Positions 1 to 63,459 of a stretch of 64,000 nt of DNA are shown here, piece by piece. The position numbers and the translations under genes were made by a program. Below the pieces are notes generated by a model. The model was not told where the DNA came from. It worked only from the letters and a program-made list of their open reading frames with translations, and did not search any database. Each line of letters starts with the position of its first letter. Position 1 is the stretch's first letter. The DNA lies in the NCBI GenBank assembly GCA_013396655.1, contig WBMV01009271.1, positions 1,150,314 to 1,214,313 of the forward strand. Direction: 5' to 3'. The stretch is from Campylorhamphus procurvoides. Its lineage: Eukaryota; Chordata; Aves; Passeriformes; Dendrocolaptidae.

Positions 1-1775
1 TGATAAGGATTTGTGAAGCACTCAGACAGGAAGGTGAGGTGACACAGTTATAAAACAGATACTGACACTACTTTGCGGCTAGAGTCCTCTGAGGTTAGGC
101 TGCCCTATGATAGGCTAGTTGCTTTTGAAAGTACTTTCTCTGAATTTTTTTGTTTAAAAATAATTTTAACCAATCATGGAAATTTATTATTTTTATTTGA
201 CATTTAAGTACATTTTCGATTGTATCCAGATTTTAAGGACTAGGGGAAAAAAACCCAATACTTGCTGTAATAACAAGGTTAAATGAAACATTTCTGAAGT
301 ATTATAAACACCATTTAAATTCTTGAAGTGATAGGATTTGTTTTGAAACCAATAAATAAATTTGATATATAAAAAACCAGTAAGCATTATAGAGGAAACT
401 TTATCAAATGCCTTTGTTCATTCTCTGGTTTACATCACTTGTTCCTTTTGGCAGCAAACCTGGTGATTCAAAAGAACAGTCATTTGTCAAAAAAAAAAGA
501 AAAGGCTGAAAGCCTAATGATATGATCATGATCATATTTTTATTATTGGCATTAAATATTTATCATCCTAATTCAATAATTGATACATGTATGTGCATAT
601 TTGATAGAGATGAATGTGTGTGTGCATGCACAAGCATGTGGCTGTTGTGCATATACAGAGTGGATTATATTGGACCACACTGTGAAGGGTTAGATACTGA
701 AATCTGAGGGTACTGACTGTACATGGAACACAACATCAAGGAGGCTAAAGTCGTACAAATTCTTCCTGGAGTATTCAGGATCTCTCAGTTTAATACATCC
801 CTCTCATCATCCCCTTTCAGGATGATTCATTGTGGTCTGAACGTTCAGTCTGCAACCTATGGCTGATACGTTTGTAAAATGCCCATGAAATGCCTTTTTT
901 TTTTTTTTTGGCTCTTCTTAAGTATCTACAGGCATACTTGACTTGCAATTTCAGAAAGAAATATATATCCTTAAATACCCCAATTGTTTTTCCCCGCTGC
1001 AAAGTGCAAATTTTGTGAGATTTTTTGTTATATATTCTGCTAGCAGTTCAAATTTGATCACATCAAGGGAATGAATATCTGTAACACAGTAGATCATGCT
1101 TATGCTCATTCAAAAGAAACACACCAATACTAGCTTTATGCAGTTTTTGCTCTTTTGTTGGTGATATAGGCAGTTTCTGGAATGAAATCAGTTGCACTGT
1201 ATTTATTTATATCTATCTTTCAAAAGCTACCTAAGATTGAGCTCTAGGAAGTCAGCTGTGGGTGTTAATTTCATAGCATTGTCCACACAATTAGAATCCC
1301 AATTACCTTTAAAACCACTATGAAAAAAATACATTTTTTTATGATGAAAAGCTTGGAAAATATCCAATAATTTCTTAAAGCAGGCTGATGTCTTCCAATC
1401 TGTTCACCAACAAAAAAAACAACTTGAGAATTCTACAGGTGTATATAAGATATTGTAATCACAATGATCAGTAATCAAAAATGTGAGATTTGAAGTCAAG
1501 CATGTTAGCCTGTGTATATTCATTGACTTATGTTCTCCTAACTCAGTCTTGCAAAGATAAATGAGCCCTTTACAAAATGAACAACACATGTAAGTATAGA
1601 ACTGGGGCTTTGCTTCCCATGTGTAGGAATGGAAAGACTGTTGTTTGAACTGTTTCCACAAACCATTTACTTTTAATGTTTTTGTACTTCGAGGAAAGCA
1701 GAGGTGAATTCTGCTTTCCACATTCTTGCACCCATGTTATTTGGTTTAGACATATTCTCCAGTCTTCCAGGAATA

Positions 1776-1853
1776 TGCATGTTTGTTTGTGTCCCTCCTC
1801 TCTGCCTATAAAGACAGGCACCCATCAATACTTCAGTTTTGTGACACCTCAAT
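1776..1853. repeat. Diverged direct repeat, copy A (unknown family)
   Basis: This stretch aligns with 3602-3680 in the same orientation at roughly three quarters identity by eye. Shared blocks are a TGC-TGTTTG start, a TATAAAG/TGTAAAG-ACAGGCA core and a CTTCAGTTTT block ending in TCAAT. Read on the minus strand both copies encode the same short peptide core (KTEV.. ..ACLYR), which is a by-product of the repeat rather than evidence of a gene. I do not recognise the family. Confidence 0.6.
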
Positions 1854-3601
1854 AATTTTTTCTCAGCACATTTTGAAAATTTTGACAGCACAAATTTGAA
1901 GGTGTCTGCTTTCTCATGTGTTCACCTGCTCATCTCCACTTGTTTAAATCCTATCCCTGTATGCCAATAGATATTATCACTAAATCCTCCTGGTTTAATC
2001 TCCAAAATGTCTCAGAAATCTCTTCTTTCCTCTTCATTCTCCCCATAAAATCTTTGTCAGGTCCATCCTGCTCCACAGCCATGTCTATTGCGACCTTGCT
2101 GTCTTCAGCCTCTAAATGACACTCACATTAGCCAGTTTTTAAAGTAGTGTAATGCAAAAGTAATCCACTGCTCCCAGTATTGAGATCTCATTAAGATATT
2201 CGTAAATCCCTCTTCTTCTCTGTCTCCCTATTGCCTTCTAAATCTGATCGAAGCTCCTTTTATCACCCAAAGTTCCCCTTGACCTAGCCTACCTTCTTCT
2301 GTCCTTGCTCTGTTCTTCCACATCTTTCTTCTTTATGTGCTTCCTGCTCCACTGCCAGTCACAGTGTAAACCATTTGCCAATTAGACCTATGTACTGTCT
2401 TCGATGTCATCCACAGTACCTGTGAGTGGAGTCACTATTCCAGATGGAAAGTATTCCAATGTGATTAGTCCCCTTTATAAGTTTGAATCATTGACTACTA
2501 AAAAGGCAAGCTATCAAGTGTTTTTATAGCAAAAAGGAAAGGTGGCATTTGTCTTCTAATAGTAAGAGTATATTTTTTTCTGAGTAATCCACAATTTTTC
2601 CTGTGTCCTTAGGCCCTGAATCAGAAAAAGAATTAAAATTCCTACTATAAATTTACTATCACTGTGATTACAAAATTGCTTTCCAACCACTCTATCCAAA
2701 TACCCCTTGCAAAATGCTGATGTCTAAACCATATTGAAATGTCCATCTCTTACTTTTCAAAAATACATTTCCAGCGCTTAAGACTTGAATTTTAGGTTGT
2801 AACTTTTTGCTCTCTCCTCTTGCTTACTATTAAAATCTTTTACCTTGGGGAGTAAAAAGGCACAGGGTAATAAGGTATAATTTCTGCATTTTGGGTTTTA
2901 CAGCCTTTATTAATACACTGAAGTTTAGCAGCAGGATCTGTAAGTTAGTTCAGACCAGCCAAGTTTACAGTACAGTTCATGCCAGCATGAGGGACAGGAC
3001 GTACAGATCAAAGCTCTCCTCAGGCCATCTCATTTTGTGTTCCTCTGTGTCTCCATGCATTAGATTACAGGAAAACTTGACAAAACAAACTAATTCCTAG
3101 TCCCTTCCTTTCTTACCCTCTAAGTCCTCACCCCCTCATAAAATCAAACAGAAGGAAAACAGTCTTCCTACACCTGGACTCTTTGTACATTTTTCTGCAG
3201 TTCATCAAAAATTAACATCTGGTTCCTGGAGCTTCCTCTCTGTTTGCCAAGGTGCTCCAGAAGTACTTTGTGCCAACCAGACACCTACGTGCTATTTCTA
3301 CATGCCTCACACTTCCCTGACCTGAATAGAGTTTAACCCACTGAACTCCAACCAGCAATGATCATGGGGCTGGACAGTGATGGTAGGCAGATAGTTCCTA
3401 AAAAGTTTAGAAAAAATATCCCACATGCCCATCCAGAGATAATTCCTAAGATCAGACAAATAATGCTTTCCCACCAGGTACCTACCAAAGTCCCAGCCTC
3501 AAAACTTTCTAGTCAACACAATGTATTTTGCCACATTGACATTCCACAGCCTCATGTCTGTTTGATCTAGTTTAGGGAGATTATTCCTTCTTCCGGCAGT
3601 G

Positions 3602-3680
3602 TGCCTGTTTGTGCATGTGCCTCACCTTTAATCTGTAAAGGCAGGCATACACCAACACTTCAGTTTTACAGGGCTTCAAT
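3602..3680. repeat. Diverged direct repeat, copy B (unknown family)
   Basis: This is the partner of the copy at 1776-1853, about 1.8 kb away. It contains a small inverted repeat (CTGTAAA near 3633 against TTTACAG near 3664), so the copy could fold into a loose hairpin. The similarity may extend weakly upstream from a CCACATT block, but the boundaries are unclear. It could be part of a decayed LTR or a short interspersed element. Confidence 0.6.
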
Positions 3681-6223
3681 ATGAGAGCCGTCATCTCCAG
3701 GAGGCTGGGAAATGACAGTGTACACATCATCCACAGCAAGATTAGAGAAAATACTGCCATATCGATGTGTAATATAAGTACATGCTGAATCTTCATCAAT
3801 TAGGATGCTATAATGAGAACTGCTTACACATTACATAGAAAGGCATGCCAAATGCATTACCAAATTGGCTATATTGAATGTGTCCTGTTACACAACACCC
3901 TATTTCACGAACTCATAGAAACTTCGTCTCCTTTGGCTCCTGAGAATCCTGGCCATGCAATTGTCTTCCTGTCTCTTTCCTCCCTCCCTGTATGTCTTTG
4001 TTTTCCTCACAAAGTGGAGCTCAGTGATTTCCTGTACCTCCCTTACAGCCCGTTACCCTTAAAGCAATATTGCTTAGCTGCAGTAAGGATCCATCTCAAA
4101 ACTGAAGAAAGCTGTAGGAAGAACAACTGCAATCAGTCAAGACTGATTCAAAAAAAGGAGTCTTGGGGCTCACCAATACTCATCTCACCAGGAAAAGGTG
4201 GAAGGAAGCATGTAGATCGTTACCTCTGAGGTCATAAACACTGAGCAAGTTACTAATCTCCTCCACCTCTTCCTCACCCTCCTTCATCTTGTGATCCATT
4301 CTGCTGCAGCTCCTGTACTCTTCCTGCCAGCAGGCTGCGGTCACCCCTTCCAGCTTCATCTTCCCTCTGCCTGAGACCCGCTCTCCCAAACATGCTCCTC
4401 TAACCTCCTCACCTCGGAATCTTCTTTGATACCTTCTGCAAGACACAGGCTCCTATTTCCCTTTTACTTTCTCATTTCTTTCCTACTTGCTAGAAGAGCA
4501 GGTTCTCAGTCCCTCCTGACCCTTCCTGTCCTGCCTGTTAAGCCTAGGGAGCTTTGTGGAAGTGTGACGCTTGGGACAAAAGGCAGTGTCAGGGCTGCGC
4601 CTGCACTGGGACATCGCTTTCCTGATAGGCATATGTGTTTATTTTGCACATGGTCATATATTTTAAGACAGGGAGTTTTTTTCTGTGACACAGAAACTCT
4701 GCACCAGGCACTGCACAGCAACAACATCACCAATGAAACTGCTTCCATTCCTAGGTAGGTGAAATCTCTGTCCCTGGGCAGCATGTGGCAGATGAGAAGG
4801 GAGTGGGATCTGGCAAGGAGATATTAATGTTTTGGGGATAGTAGGAAGCTGCTGGGTACACGGGACTGAAAGTCCCCATACTTTGATCAGTGTTGTTACT
4901 GGATTCTGTAATTGCATAGTTAGTATCATTCCAAAACCAAATCCCACAAATGCCTGTCTTTATCTCACTGTGGGTTTTATACTGTAAAAAACAGAAATAC
5001 TGTGAGTTTCTGTGGGTTTGGTTTGGGTTTGGGTTTTTTTTCTTTTCTCTCTCTCCATCTGTTTGGGAGATTTATAGATTTTACATGTTATAAATAGTAA
5101 AATAACGGAATCCTGCAGGTTTCTGTTTTAATCACTGGAAGATGTTCTTTCAAAAACACAGGGATGGAATTGGGTGATACCTAAATTGATTTGGATTATA
5201 TATAATTGTTAAAAATTTGTGTGGGTATTTTTTAGTATTTTGAATTTTTAATGACATTTTAATTTGTCCAAGAAAATAACACATAAGTGAGATTTCATGA
5301 AGCAATTAATCATGTGATTATAATACTAGGCTAGAAAGTGTTCAGAATAATATTTAGATAGGGAAAAGAGGAACTGCAGGGCAAGACAGCGTCTAAGAGG
5401 ATCTTTGTGTTCTGCACTTTCATTATGTCCTGCTAACAATTTATAAAGTACAAAGTAAAAAACTTGCTTTCCCTTCTGAGCTAAATGCCTCCTTTCTAAC
5501 CTATTGGGGAGTGTGTATAATAATGCAATGAGTTTTTTTGTCAAAAGGAGAAATTCTTTTTTTCTTTGTGTTAAGAATCATATGCATACATACAATAGGA
5601 AAGTAGTTATGCCATTTAGGAATCATCCAGTGGATGGAAAAAAAGAAGACAATACTTTCATAACAAGGAAATGGCATTTTAAGATATTAAATTTAAATAA
5701 TTTCAATAAGTTTATAGACAATGCTGTCATAATGCTGTAAATATGTGACATGTCATCTTAATCTCTCAGACCATGCCTATATGTTAGCTACAACAATATG
5801 AAAGAGCTTATAAAAAATAAAATGTCTGATCAGAACCCTCTCTGGTTTTTTTCCCCTGGACACTTAGGGCAGTTTGGATTATACTCAATACATAATTCAG
5901 AGTGCAAGTAACTGCTGTGCTTTACCGGAAAGTACTAGCGAGCTTTGAAAGTCATCCAAATGTTTTCCCCAGATCACTTTTATTGTTGTTTACTAATTCT
6001 ATACTGATTGGGAACACATACAAATTCTTAATCTATGGTGTCCCCTGTTTTACCAAAGAAGCCCCTGTAGTTGGTGGCCTTTGCCCCATCCTTCAACAGA
6101 GCTGAGTCTGTGATGATAAATTTACCGGAATACAACCATTTTGTGGAAATCTTTGGCCCAGATCTTGTTTTACAGCTCAGAATTTTTAGATAATGAAACA
6201 AGTCTGATTTTCCTTTGTTCCAG

Positions 6224-55907
<49,684 letters not shown>

Positions 55908-58900
55908 GTAAGTATAATTTTAATTTTTTATTGTAGTATATAAAACCAATAATAAAAGGTGTTTAATAATCACCCACCCATTGGCAGCATAGCTGTGAGT
56001 GCTCATTATAGGGCAGGATTGACTAATTTGGTCCTTTTTATAGTGCCTCTAAATTATTTATATGCTGTACATCTAAATACTTTACAGTCTGAAAATGAAT
56101 GTTTAACAAAAAAACCTCAATATAATATCAGAGGCATTATTTTCTTACTCGCTTTCTTTCTTTTATCCCAATGGTTTGAGAAATTCTGTGAATCATTTCT
56201 GGCTTTTACAGAGAAGTACCTTTGTATGTTGCTGGCATCTCAGCATGGCTCAGCAGGAGGTGTACACAGACACTATCCTAGCAGACAGATAATCTGGTTT
56301 TTCAAATGTTGTGTGACTTAATCTCTTATCAGTGATCGGTCATCTTTATAAGATTAGACTGTCATCTTTGTGGTTTTATCATTCCCATGTACCCTGTCAT
56401 CATCAAAGCTATTTTAAACTAAATTGCAACGTCAGAGAAAAGAACCCACTATTTCACGTGGGCAGACAAGTCAAGTATTGATAGCCCTATTTCAGCTGTG
56501 AAGAGGGCCTTTTTAATCTTATTGGAAGTGGTTTCAAACCTGCAAATTTGGCAGGTATTATATGTTCAATTCTGAATCAAGATATTTTGGGGGCCTTAGG
56601 AGTATTTCTAAGTGCTATGAAGTTTAAGAAACCATTCCAGCTGTAATGGGACATTATTGTGGATGACCGTGTTGACAGTGATCTGGCAATAGCTGGAGCT
56701 AACAGAAGGAGAAGGTACAATGGTGAGGCCTCCTGACATCTATGGTCAAGTCAGTTATAATCCTTTGTTGCTTTTTAAGCTATTTGGTGAGAATGTGAGG
56801 ATTTGTAGAAAAAAAAAAGCGGCAGTGCCTATGTGCCTAACACATACAACTTTGTAGTAAAACAATTTTATTTCAAGGCATTAGCCATTTCAAAGCTTAA
56901 TAAAGTATCAGGTATAATTCTGGCTACATTTCCCCACAAACTCCTACTGTAGATCAGGGACAGCTGGGAACAACCTGCCAGATGCAAATGCAAGGCAATG
57001 CCTCCCCATCCCACCCTCCTGGTGAGGACAGCAGATTTGGAGAGAGGCAAAGCACTGTGACCTCCCTTGGCTCAGTGCTTCTGGGCTCAGATAACCCTGA
57101 TGTCCAGCAGGTTACTACAGTGAAATCCTTTACTAGGATATTCTTAGAATTCTTAGGTTTAAGTTTACAATTTCTTATTTCCTGTTTGGATATTATCTCT
57201 TTCTTCCATCAAGGCAGCAGGGCTGGGATTTTTTTCGTTGTTTCTCTCATTCCTGTTGCTCATCTGCCTTCAAGTGAAGATTTATGCAGTTATGTATCGC
57301 TGTACAGTTAGCACAAGAAAACTGCATTATCAAAACATACAAAATGCCCCAAGTGTATGCATCTGTAACCTTGTTTTTAGCTCCAGCTGAGCAGTGCCTA
57401 GGGAGGATCTCAGGTACACAGCACAGAGGCAGAGCAGGTCTGCGGTGGCTTTGCTGTAAGTCTGGCTGGCTGCAGAAGCAAATCCTGCAAGCTGGGCTCT
57501 GAGGCCCTTAGCCATTCTTTGAGCACTCCAGATCTTCCAGCAATCCCTGCAAATTAAAAGAAAAAGGGGAGGTGATAGAAGATGATACAGTCTTGTGTGC
57601 TAGTGCAGCCCTCCTATGGATGAGGAGAGCAGCCAGACAGTTTCTTCTTTTTCTCTCACTCCTTTGCCTAAGTAAAGCCGCACAAAGGAGCTGTAGCTGG
57701 ACAGCAAAGAGCCCTGTGGTTGTTCAGCTGCTTTTTGTGTGTTATAGAAGTATTTTGTGCAAACTTGTTTCCACAGTATTCATATACCTTTATTATTGTT
57801 TCTTCATAATCATGCACCACTAGGCCTGAGGGGAAAGGCAATCTGCTTTCAGCAAGCTGCTTCAGCTGCTCCCAGGGAGGTTTTTTCTTGCAGGATTTGG
57901 ACAGCTTGTTTTGATGGAGTGATAGCAAACTGTAAGAGAGATGTTTTCAAAGAGTGCAGGTAGCTATGTAATTTGCTCAAACTCTATCCAAGTAATCATC
58001 TCAGTAAAATATGGAAAACCCTATGAAAGTAGGCACCAATGGTAGAAGATGAAGTTGGTGTCAGATGTCTTTTCTGTGGAAGGCACACTGCTAGAGGTAA
58101 TTCTGTTTCCATTGTCCAGTCCTGTTGAGCATACTGCATGGGCACCACCATGACAAAGATTAAACTGTTTCCAAAGTGGTGCCACTCAGGAAGTCCTTTT
58201 AGTTACAGGAGCTTATCTTTTGCCAATATTTCCATTCTGCCCACAGCTAATTAAAGAAAAATTAGAAAAAATTTCTAATTAAGGACTCTGAAAAGAAAGT
58301 GTGATTTTTGTTCCGCAATAGCCAGATAGGGCACTTCAACCCTCATACTGAAAGCTTAAAAATCTGGCAGCTTCAAGTTTACCTTTAATCCTGAGCTTCA
58401 TTTACTAATAGCATTGAAATTGCAGGTTTTCCAAGACAGTCTGGAGAGTGTGGATTCCAAATCTCTGGAGAGCCACTCACCACAAATCTGATTCTTGCAC
58501 AAAAACATTAAACTCAGTGTCAGGACAAATGCCCTTGTACCCAAATGGTATTCTCCATTTCTGTGAGTGGGGACCCAGGAGATTTGTGGTTTGGATTATA
58601 CTGTAATATGCCTTTGAGAGAGCATGTAAATGATGAGGAACCAGTCCTGTACCAATGGGTTATCTGTCTCAGGGCACATTGCTTCAAACACACTCTTGGA
58701 CTGTAAATCTGCAATAATAATGAAGCATAGGGAGTTCAAGTGTTTATCAAGAGTACAAATTAAGTTCTCCTCTGATTGCCTAAGCAGAAATACTACTTCT
58801 GAAGGTGTTTGCTTATTAATATTAAGTTTCTATTAGAAGTTTTCAGTGCAAAGTGATGCCCTTATTGATCCTATCTAAAAATTATTATTATTGTTATTAG

Positions 58901-59247
58901 ATTGGTGACTGTACATGAAAAGGAGTGGGTCAGAAGCTCTTTAGATGGAGTTAGCAAAGAAAGAGCATTTTAAACCTTTATAAAGCAAGCTGCAAGCTGA
59001 AGATAATTTCTACAACTTATTTTTACTCCTAATATTTGTAATCTTTAGAACCACAACCATTTTACCTAAAACTATGCAGTAGATTAGATCAAAGCATACA
59101 AGTATGGAGAAATTATTTATAACAAGTATTTAAACTTTTTAATAGAAAAGTGAGTTTATCTCAAGCTTTAAGGGACAAATATTCACACTCACCACAACCT
59201 ATGTCTGACTGAGGCAAAGACAAATATAAACTCCAGAGATAAAAGGC

Positions 59248-59260
59248 GGGGGGGGAGGGG
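59248..59260. repeat. G-run
   Basis: Eight G, one A and four G occur in a row, in intron. Confidence 0.9.
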
Positions 59261-62200
59261 AAAGGCAAGAATAAAAAAGAAGCCCTAGACCATTTTCGTT
59301 TCTATTGTAATACATTCTTATAAAAATAATCTGCAATAAGAAATGTGTTGAATGGAAATAACTATTTCCAATGTGGCTGCAGTTTTGATGAACATTCAAT
59401 GTCAGTCAATAATAATAAACCCCTTCCCATTGTGGAGGACTTCAACATGACTTTCCCCACTTCTGGCATCATAGCTTGTTGAGTGGAAGCAGACCTGTGC
59501 AAATAAAATTCATCTTTTAAACTCTGTGGACACAGCATAAGTCCTTCCACTTGTATTTATTTGAGGAAGAGCTGTATATTAATTATCCAACTGGCAGTAG
59601 AAATTATGTCATTTGGAAGGGTTGGCCAAAGACTATTAATGCTGTAGTTATGAAAGTCTACAAGCCATTAAAAGAAAAATTTGGAAAAGAACCACTGCTG
59701 CGTCGGATGCAGTTGTAGCCAACCCCTCTAATTCACCTGTCTCCCACAACTTTCTCCCATCAAATCTGTTCAGCTGAGATTTGTGCAGCAAGTTCAAAGT
59801 CACCCATGAAAACATGATTTGAACCTTTATAGTATCGACAGAGTCATGCAAGCTTGTTGTACCCACTGTCACTGCCAAAACAAATTGACATATCTCTGTG
59901 AGGAACCAGGACGCAGAAGTGTGGCATGTTGTAACATTAATAGGTGCAATTTGCCATTTGACAGTATAAATCTATCAGTATCATTTGTTAAGATCACCTC
60001 TGTAATGACAAAATACAGACTTGCTCCTTGAGGTTGGAACATTTCCAAAATTGAACAACATCCAAATAATCCAGTCTGTGGCTGTTATCCAAACATCCCA
60101 GAGCTGTGCAGTGAGAGGGGAGCTCCTGTACACTGTTCCTTGTTTTACTCCTCTAATGAGTGTTTTCAGGGACTTTGAAGGTGTCTGGCTTGGCTTCAAG
60201 TTCCAGTTTCTTGAAACAATTGGTAATTGTAGTGTTTGCAACTATAAAAATGGCTTATAAATGAACCCTGCAATTTTCAGAGCATTCTTGTACACTTGAC
60301 TTGGAACATAGAAGCCCAGATAATTCTTGGGAGTGCTGTCCTCAGAAAATCCAAGCCCTTTTTAATGAATGTAATGAATAATCAACTGTAAAGCAAAAGT
60401 ATTTTAAGAACTGAAATGATTGATGGACCATGCCGTTTTGAACCTTTCTTGTATAAATGAATGGGTAAATGAATAAAATATACAGATTGCAATGGTAAAA
60501 TGCAAAAAAGTGACATATGAATGATGAAAGCAGGCTAACAGTAGAGTAATGCTTTTCATTAAGGAACTGCCTGCATATTCATTAGTGCTACTTGATTACT
60601 TAAAAAATACATTCATCAGATAATTTATTTGATCAATTTTACCATTATTTGTCAAATAATTTATTCAACAAAAAAAGGTAAAATTCATGGAATAGTTCAT
60701 TTATCAAATCTTACTGGACAGCTCTAATACTTATTCAGTTCTGTATATTTAGGTTGATTCAGGATTAGTAATACTGCTGCAATCAATGCAGAAAAATTTC
60801 CTGGCATATCCATTACTCTGCTGTTTTCTCATATACTCACAAATTTCATGTACTTAATCTAGGCTATTCAAACTGAACATCTTTCTTATTGAAAAATAAG
60901 TACTCAAAAAACTTAAGATTTTACATTTTCCCAAGCTTCAATATTGAACATGGCCTGACAGTCCATTGTTACCATTAAAAAAGTAAATAAATAAAAAAGC
61001 AGCAGCGCCCTCACATCACACTGATGCACTGGTGTAATCAAATCCACTGCATCTTTGGGCTTCCTCACTTTATTATCCCTGTTCTTCACTGAAGCATCTC
61101 CTGTTTGTTACTCTTGATCTTTCTTGATATTCTAAGAATAGCTATTTAAAAAGTTGCTTGACCTCTGACTTCCATAGCAACAAAACATAGCACTGTCTCA
61201 CATTTTTGGTGAATATTTATGCTTTCAAAATTCTGTGGGGTTTTTTCCAAAGGGTTATTTGTGATAAATGCCTAGTTATGTTTCTTAGATAGATGAGAAA
61301 AATATACTCTACCACTTAGTGTATGTTTCTCAGAAAATAGCTGTTTTAAACATTTTTTATATCAACTGCTGTTCCTCAGTCTGCCTTTTTAGTGGAAATA
61401 AATTTCCTACAGGGACTAGCAATGGCTTTATTATTCTTTATTAAAGAGTAATAGTCCCCCATTCATTCATTCATGAAGCCCCTCTGTGGCTTAAGTTAAG
61501 GGTGTCTCCATTGCATTTCTTATGCCATTGTGGATAAAATGGAGATAATGAATTATATAGTGGCATTAAAGGCAGTGTCTGCAACTTTGTTTGAGACAGA
61601 TTAGTTCAAACCACAGTGCTGTTCAGCAACTACAATTCCTGCTGTGCTAAATAATAACCGAGTCAGAAAATGCTTGCCCTGTTCAGTGGACAGGATCAGC
61701 TTAAATCTCCAAGACACAGCTTCCATATTGCCATACCCAATAGATACAGTTTCTCAGCAAGACCAGAGCCTTTACATGAATTAAGGGGTTTTTTTCCTTC
61801 CTTCTGCCACTAAAGCCTCTGTTCAAAGGTTCCTGGAAATACTTAGCAAAAAGAGGCTGTGGCCATGAGTCTACAACATGAAAATTACTTGATCCTATAG
61901 GAACAGATTTATCATGTAAGGCTGAAAGATCCTTGAAGGATGTTCCAATTAAAAGTGGGGCTTTTTTAAAAAAATCAGCTTAGTAGAGTTGTAAGAAAAA
62001 GTATATGAAGTTCTCCCTCACATTCACTGAAAGGACATTAGACATGAAATTCAAGCATGTCCTCTGTCACCAGGAGTGAAGCAATCAGACACAGCAGGTG
62101 AGGGAATACAGGTGGATGCCAAGGGAAAGGGAAGAGCACCTGCAGGTGCCAGCTGGCTGTGCAGATTTCCTGAGACATTCCACAGCTCAGTGCAGGTTAA

Positions 62201-63437
62201 TGTCTCATGCATCCTCCTTCAATTCTCCGAAGATAAACTGTGCTCAGTCTTTTAATGGATTCATGGATATTAAGCTGCAGTAGATTTTTTTTTTCCAGGA
62301 AAGCCACTCAACTGTCTGAAAGCAGTTGGCTTTGTTGTTTTTTGGTTTGTTTTGTTTTTTTTTAATTGCTTAATATCCTCTTGGTGATTCTTTACATTGC
62401 CTTGCTATAAACACAATTACTATAAACATATATGTTTACCCTCAATTGTTAATTGAAAGGACACCATTGGTTTGTTTTGGATAGTTAACATAGACTGATG
62501 ATGTCTTTTGGACTTCCTTAGTAATTAAACAATGACTGTAACCACATGACATATTTTCCCACTCACATTTTCTTCCACTATTCTACTGCCCCATTTGATT
62601 CATCACTGACAGGCATTTAGAGAAGCAAATTTAAATTCACAGTAGTAATTGTACATGAATACTCTGCTTGGAAATCTCAGTGGGTCACTGAAAAAAGTTT
62701 TTGTGTCTTTGAATAAGGCACAGCATGGGATTTTGTGACCATATTCAAAGCAGAATCACGGGTATTTCTGAAAAAGCAAAAGGCCAAATCCTCCAGAGGA
62801 CTTGGCAAACTGTGGAAGGCATGGACAGCTTTCTGCCAACTATTCACACTTCCAAAATGGCAAATACAGCTTGTTTTCAGACTTGACATCTCAGTCACGC
62901 TCCTGATGCTGCCTCCCTCCCAGTAGGTCATCCATTCACTGAAGCTAGTTGTGCTAAAAGATAATATACAACTATTTCACTCCCCTTTGCCAGGTGAAAA
63001 TTCTTCTGCAGGGTTCCTGCATAAGGCTCTAAATGCAACCTTAGAAAGGTTTCTACGTATGCAAGAGGAGAGGAGTAACATGTAGTCTGAAGTCTTTGAT
63101 GCATCTTGAATCACTTCATTGAACAGCCTGATTCATTTCACTACAAACTTGCAAGAAAATATACCTTCTCAAAAGCTTCTTGGAATAGTAAAAGAGTAAA
63201 TCTAGTAATTAATTACACTGTGAGCAAGACAGACCTCAGTCCTACCACAGGATCTAATTGGGCTAACATTAATGGCTGAGGACAGGTACAGCTCTGTTTG
63301 TTCATCCCTCCTGCCCTTGGCTGCAGAATTGAGGGTAAATAAAAATATGTCAGTGTGTGTTTAGCTTTGAAATCCAATAAGAAATAATATTGAATTCACA
63401 AGTCTGAGAAGGCGTTTACACCGATGAAAAGCGTAGT

Positions 63438-63459
63438 AAATTATTTATTTATTTATTTA
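63438..63459. repeat. (TTTA)n microsatellite
   Basis: About five copies of TTTA/ATTT are followed by CAGC. Confidence 0.9.

Larger units (their letters stand above)
1..6223 (+). other. Upstream noncoding sequence, probably 3' part of intron 1
   Basis: No exon could be supported here. The EGF1 exon opens in phase 1 directly behind a pyrimidine-rich acceptor, so a signal-peptide exon ending one base into a codon must lie upstream. I looked for an ATG followed by a hydrophobic leader and a phase-1 donor and found no convincing one, so exon 1 is probably before position 1. The stretch holds a T-run near 896-909, an 18-bp palindrome at 520-537, two copies of a diverged repeat (1776-1853 and 3602-3680), and pyrimidine-rich tracts at about 1900-2430 and 3880-4500. 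Confidence 0.6.

Noticed and set aside
3813..4229. Plus-strand frame of 138 codons
   Set aside because: It is the longest non-receptor ATG frame in the upstream intron, but it has no family resemblance, no splice signals in keeping, and lies in pyrimidine-rich low-information sequence.
4426..4758. Leader-like hydrophobic open frame as the missing signal-peptide exon
   Set aside because: The first codon is TTG rather than ATG, no phase-1 donor follows the hydrophobic stretch, and the codons resemble the pyrimidine-rich intron around it.
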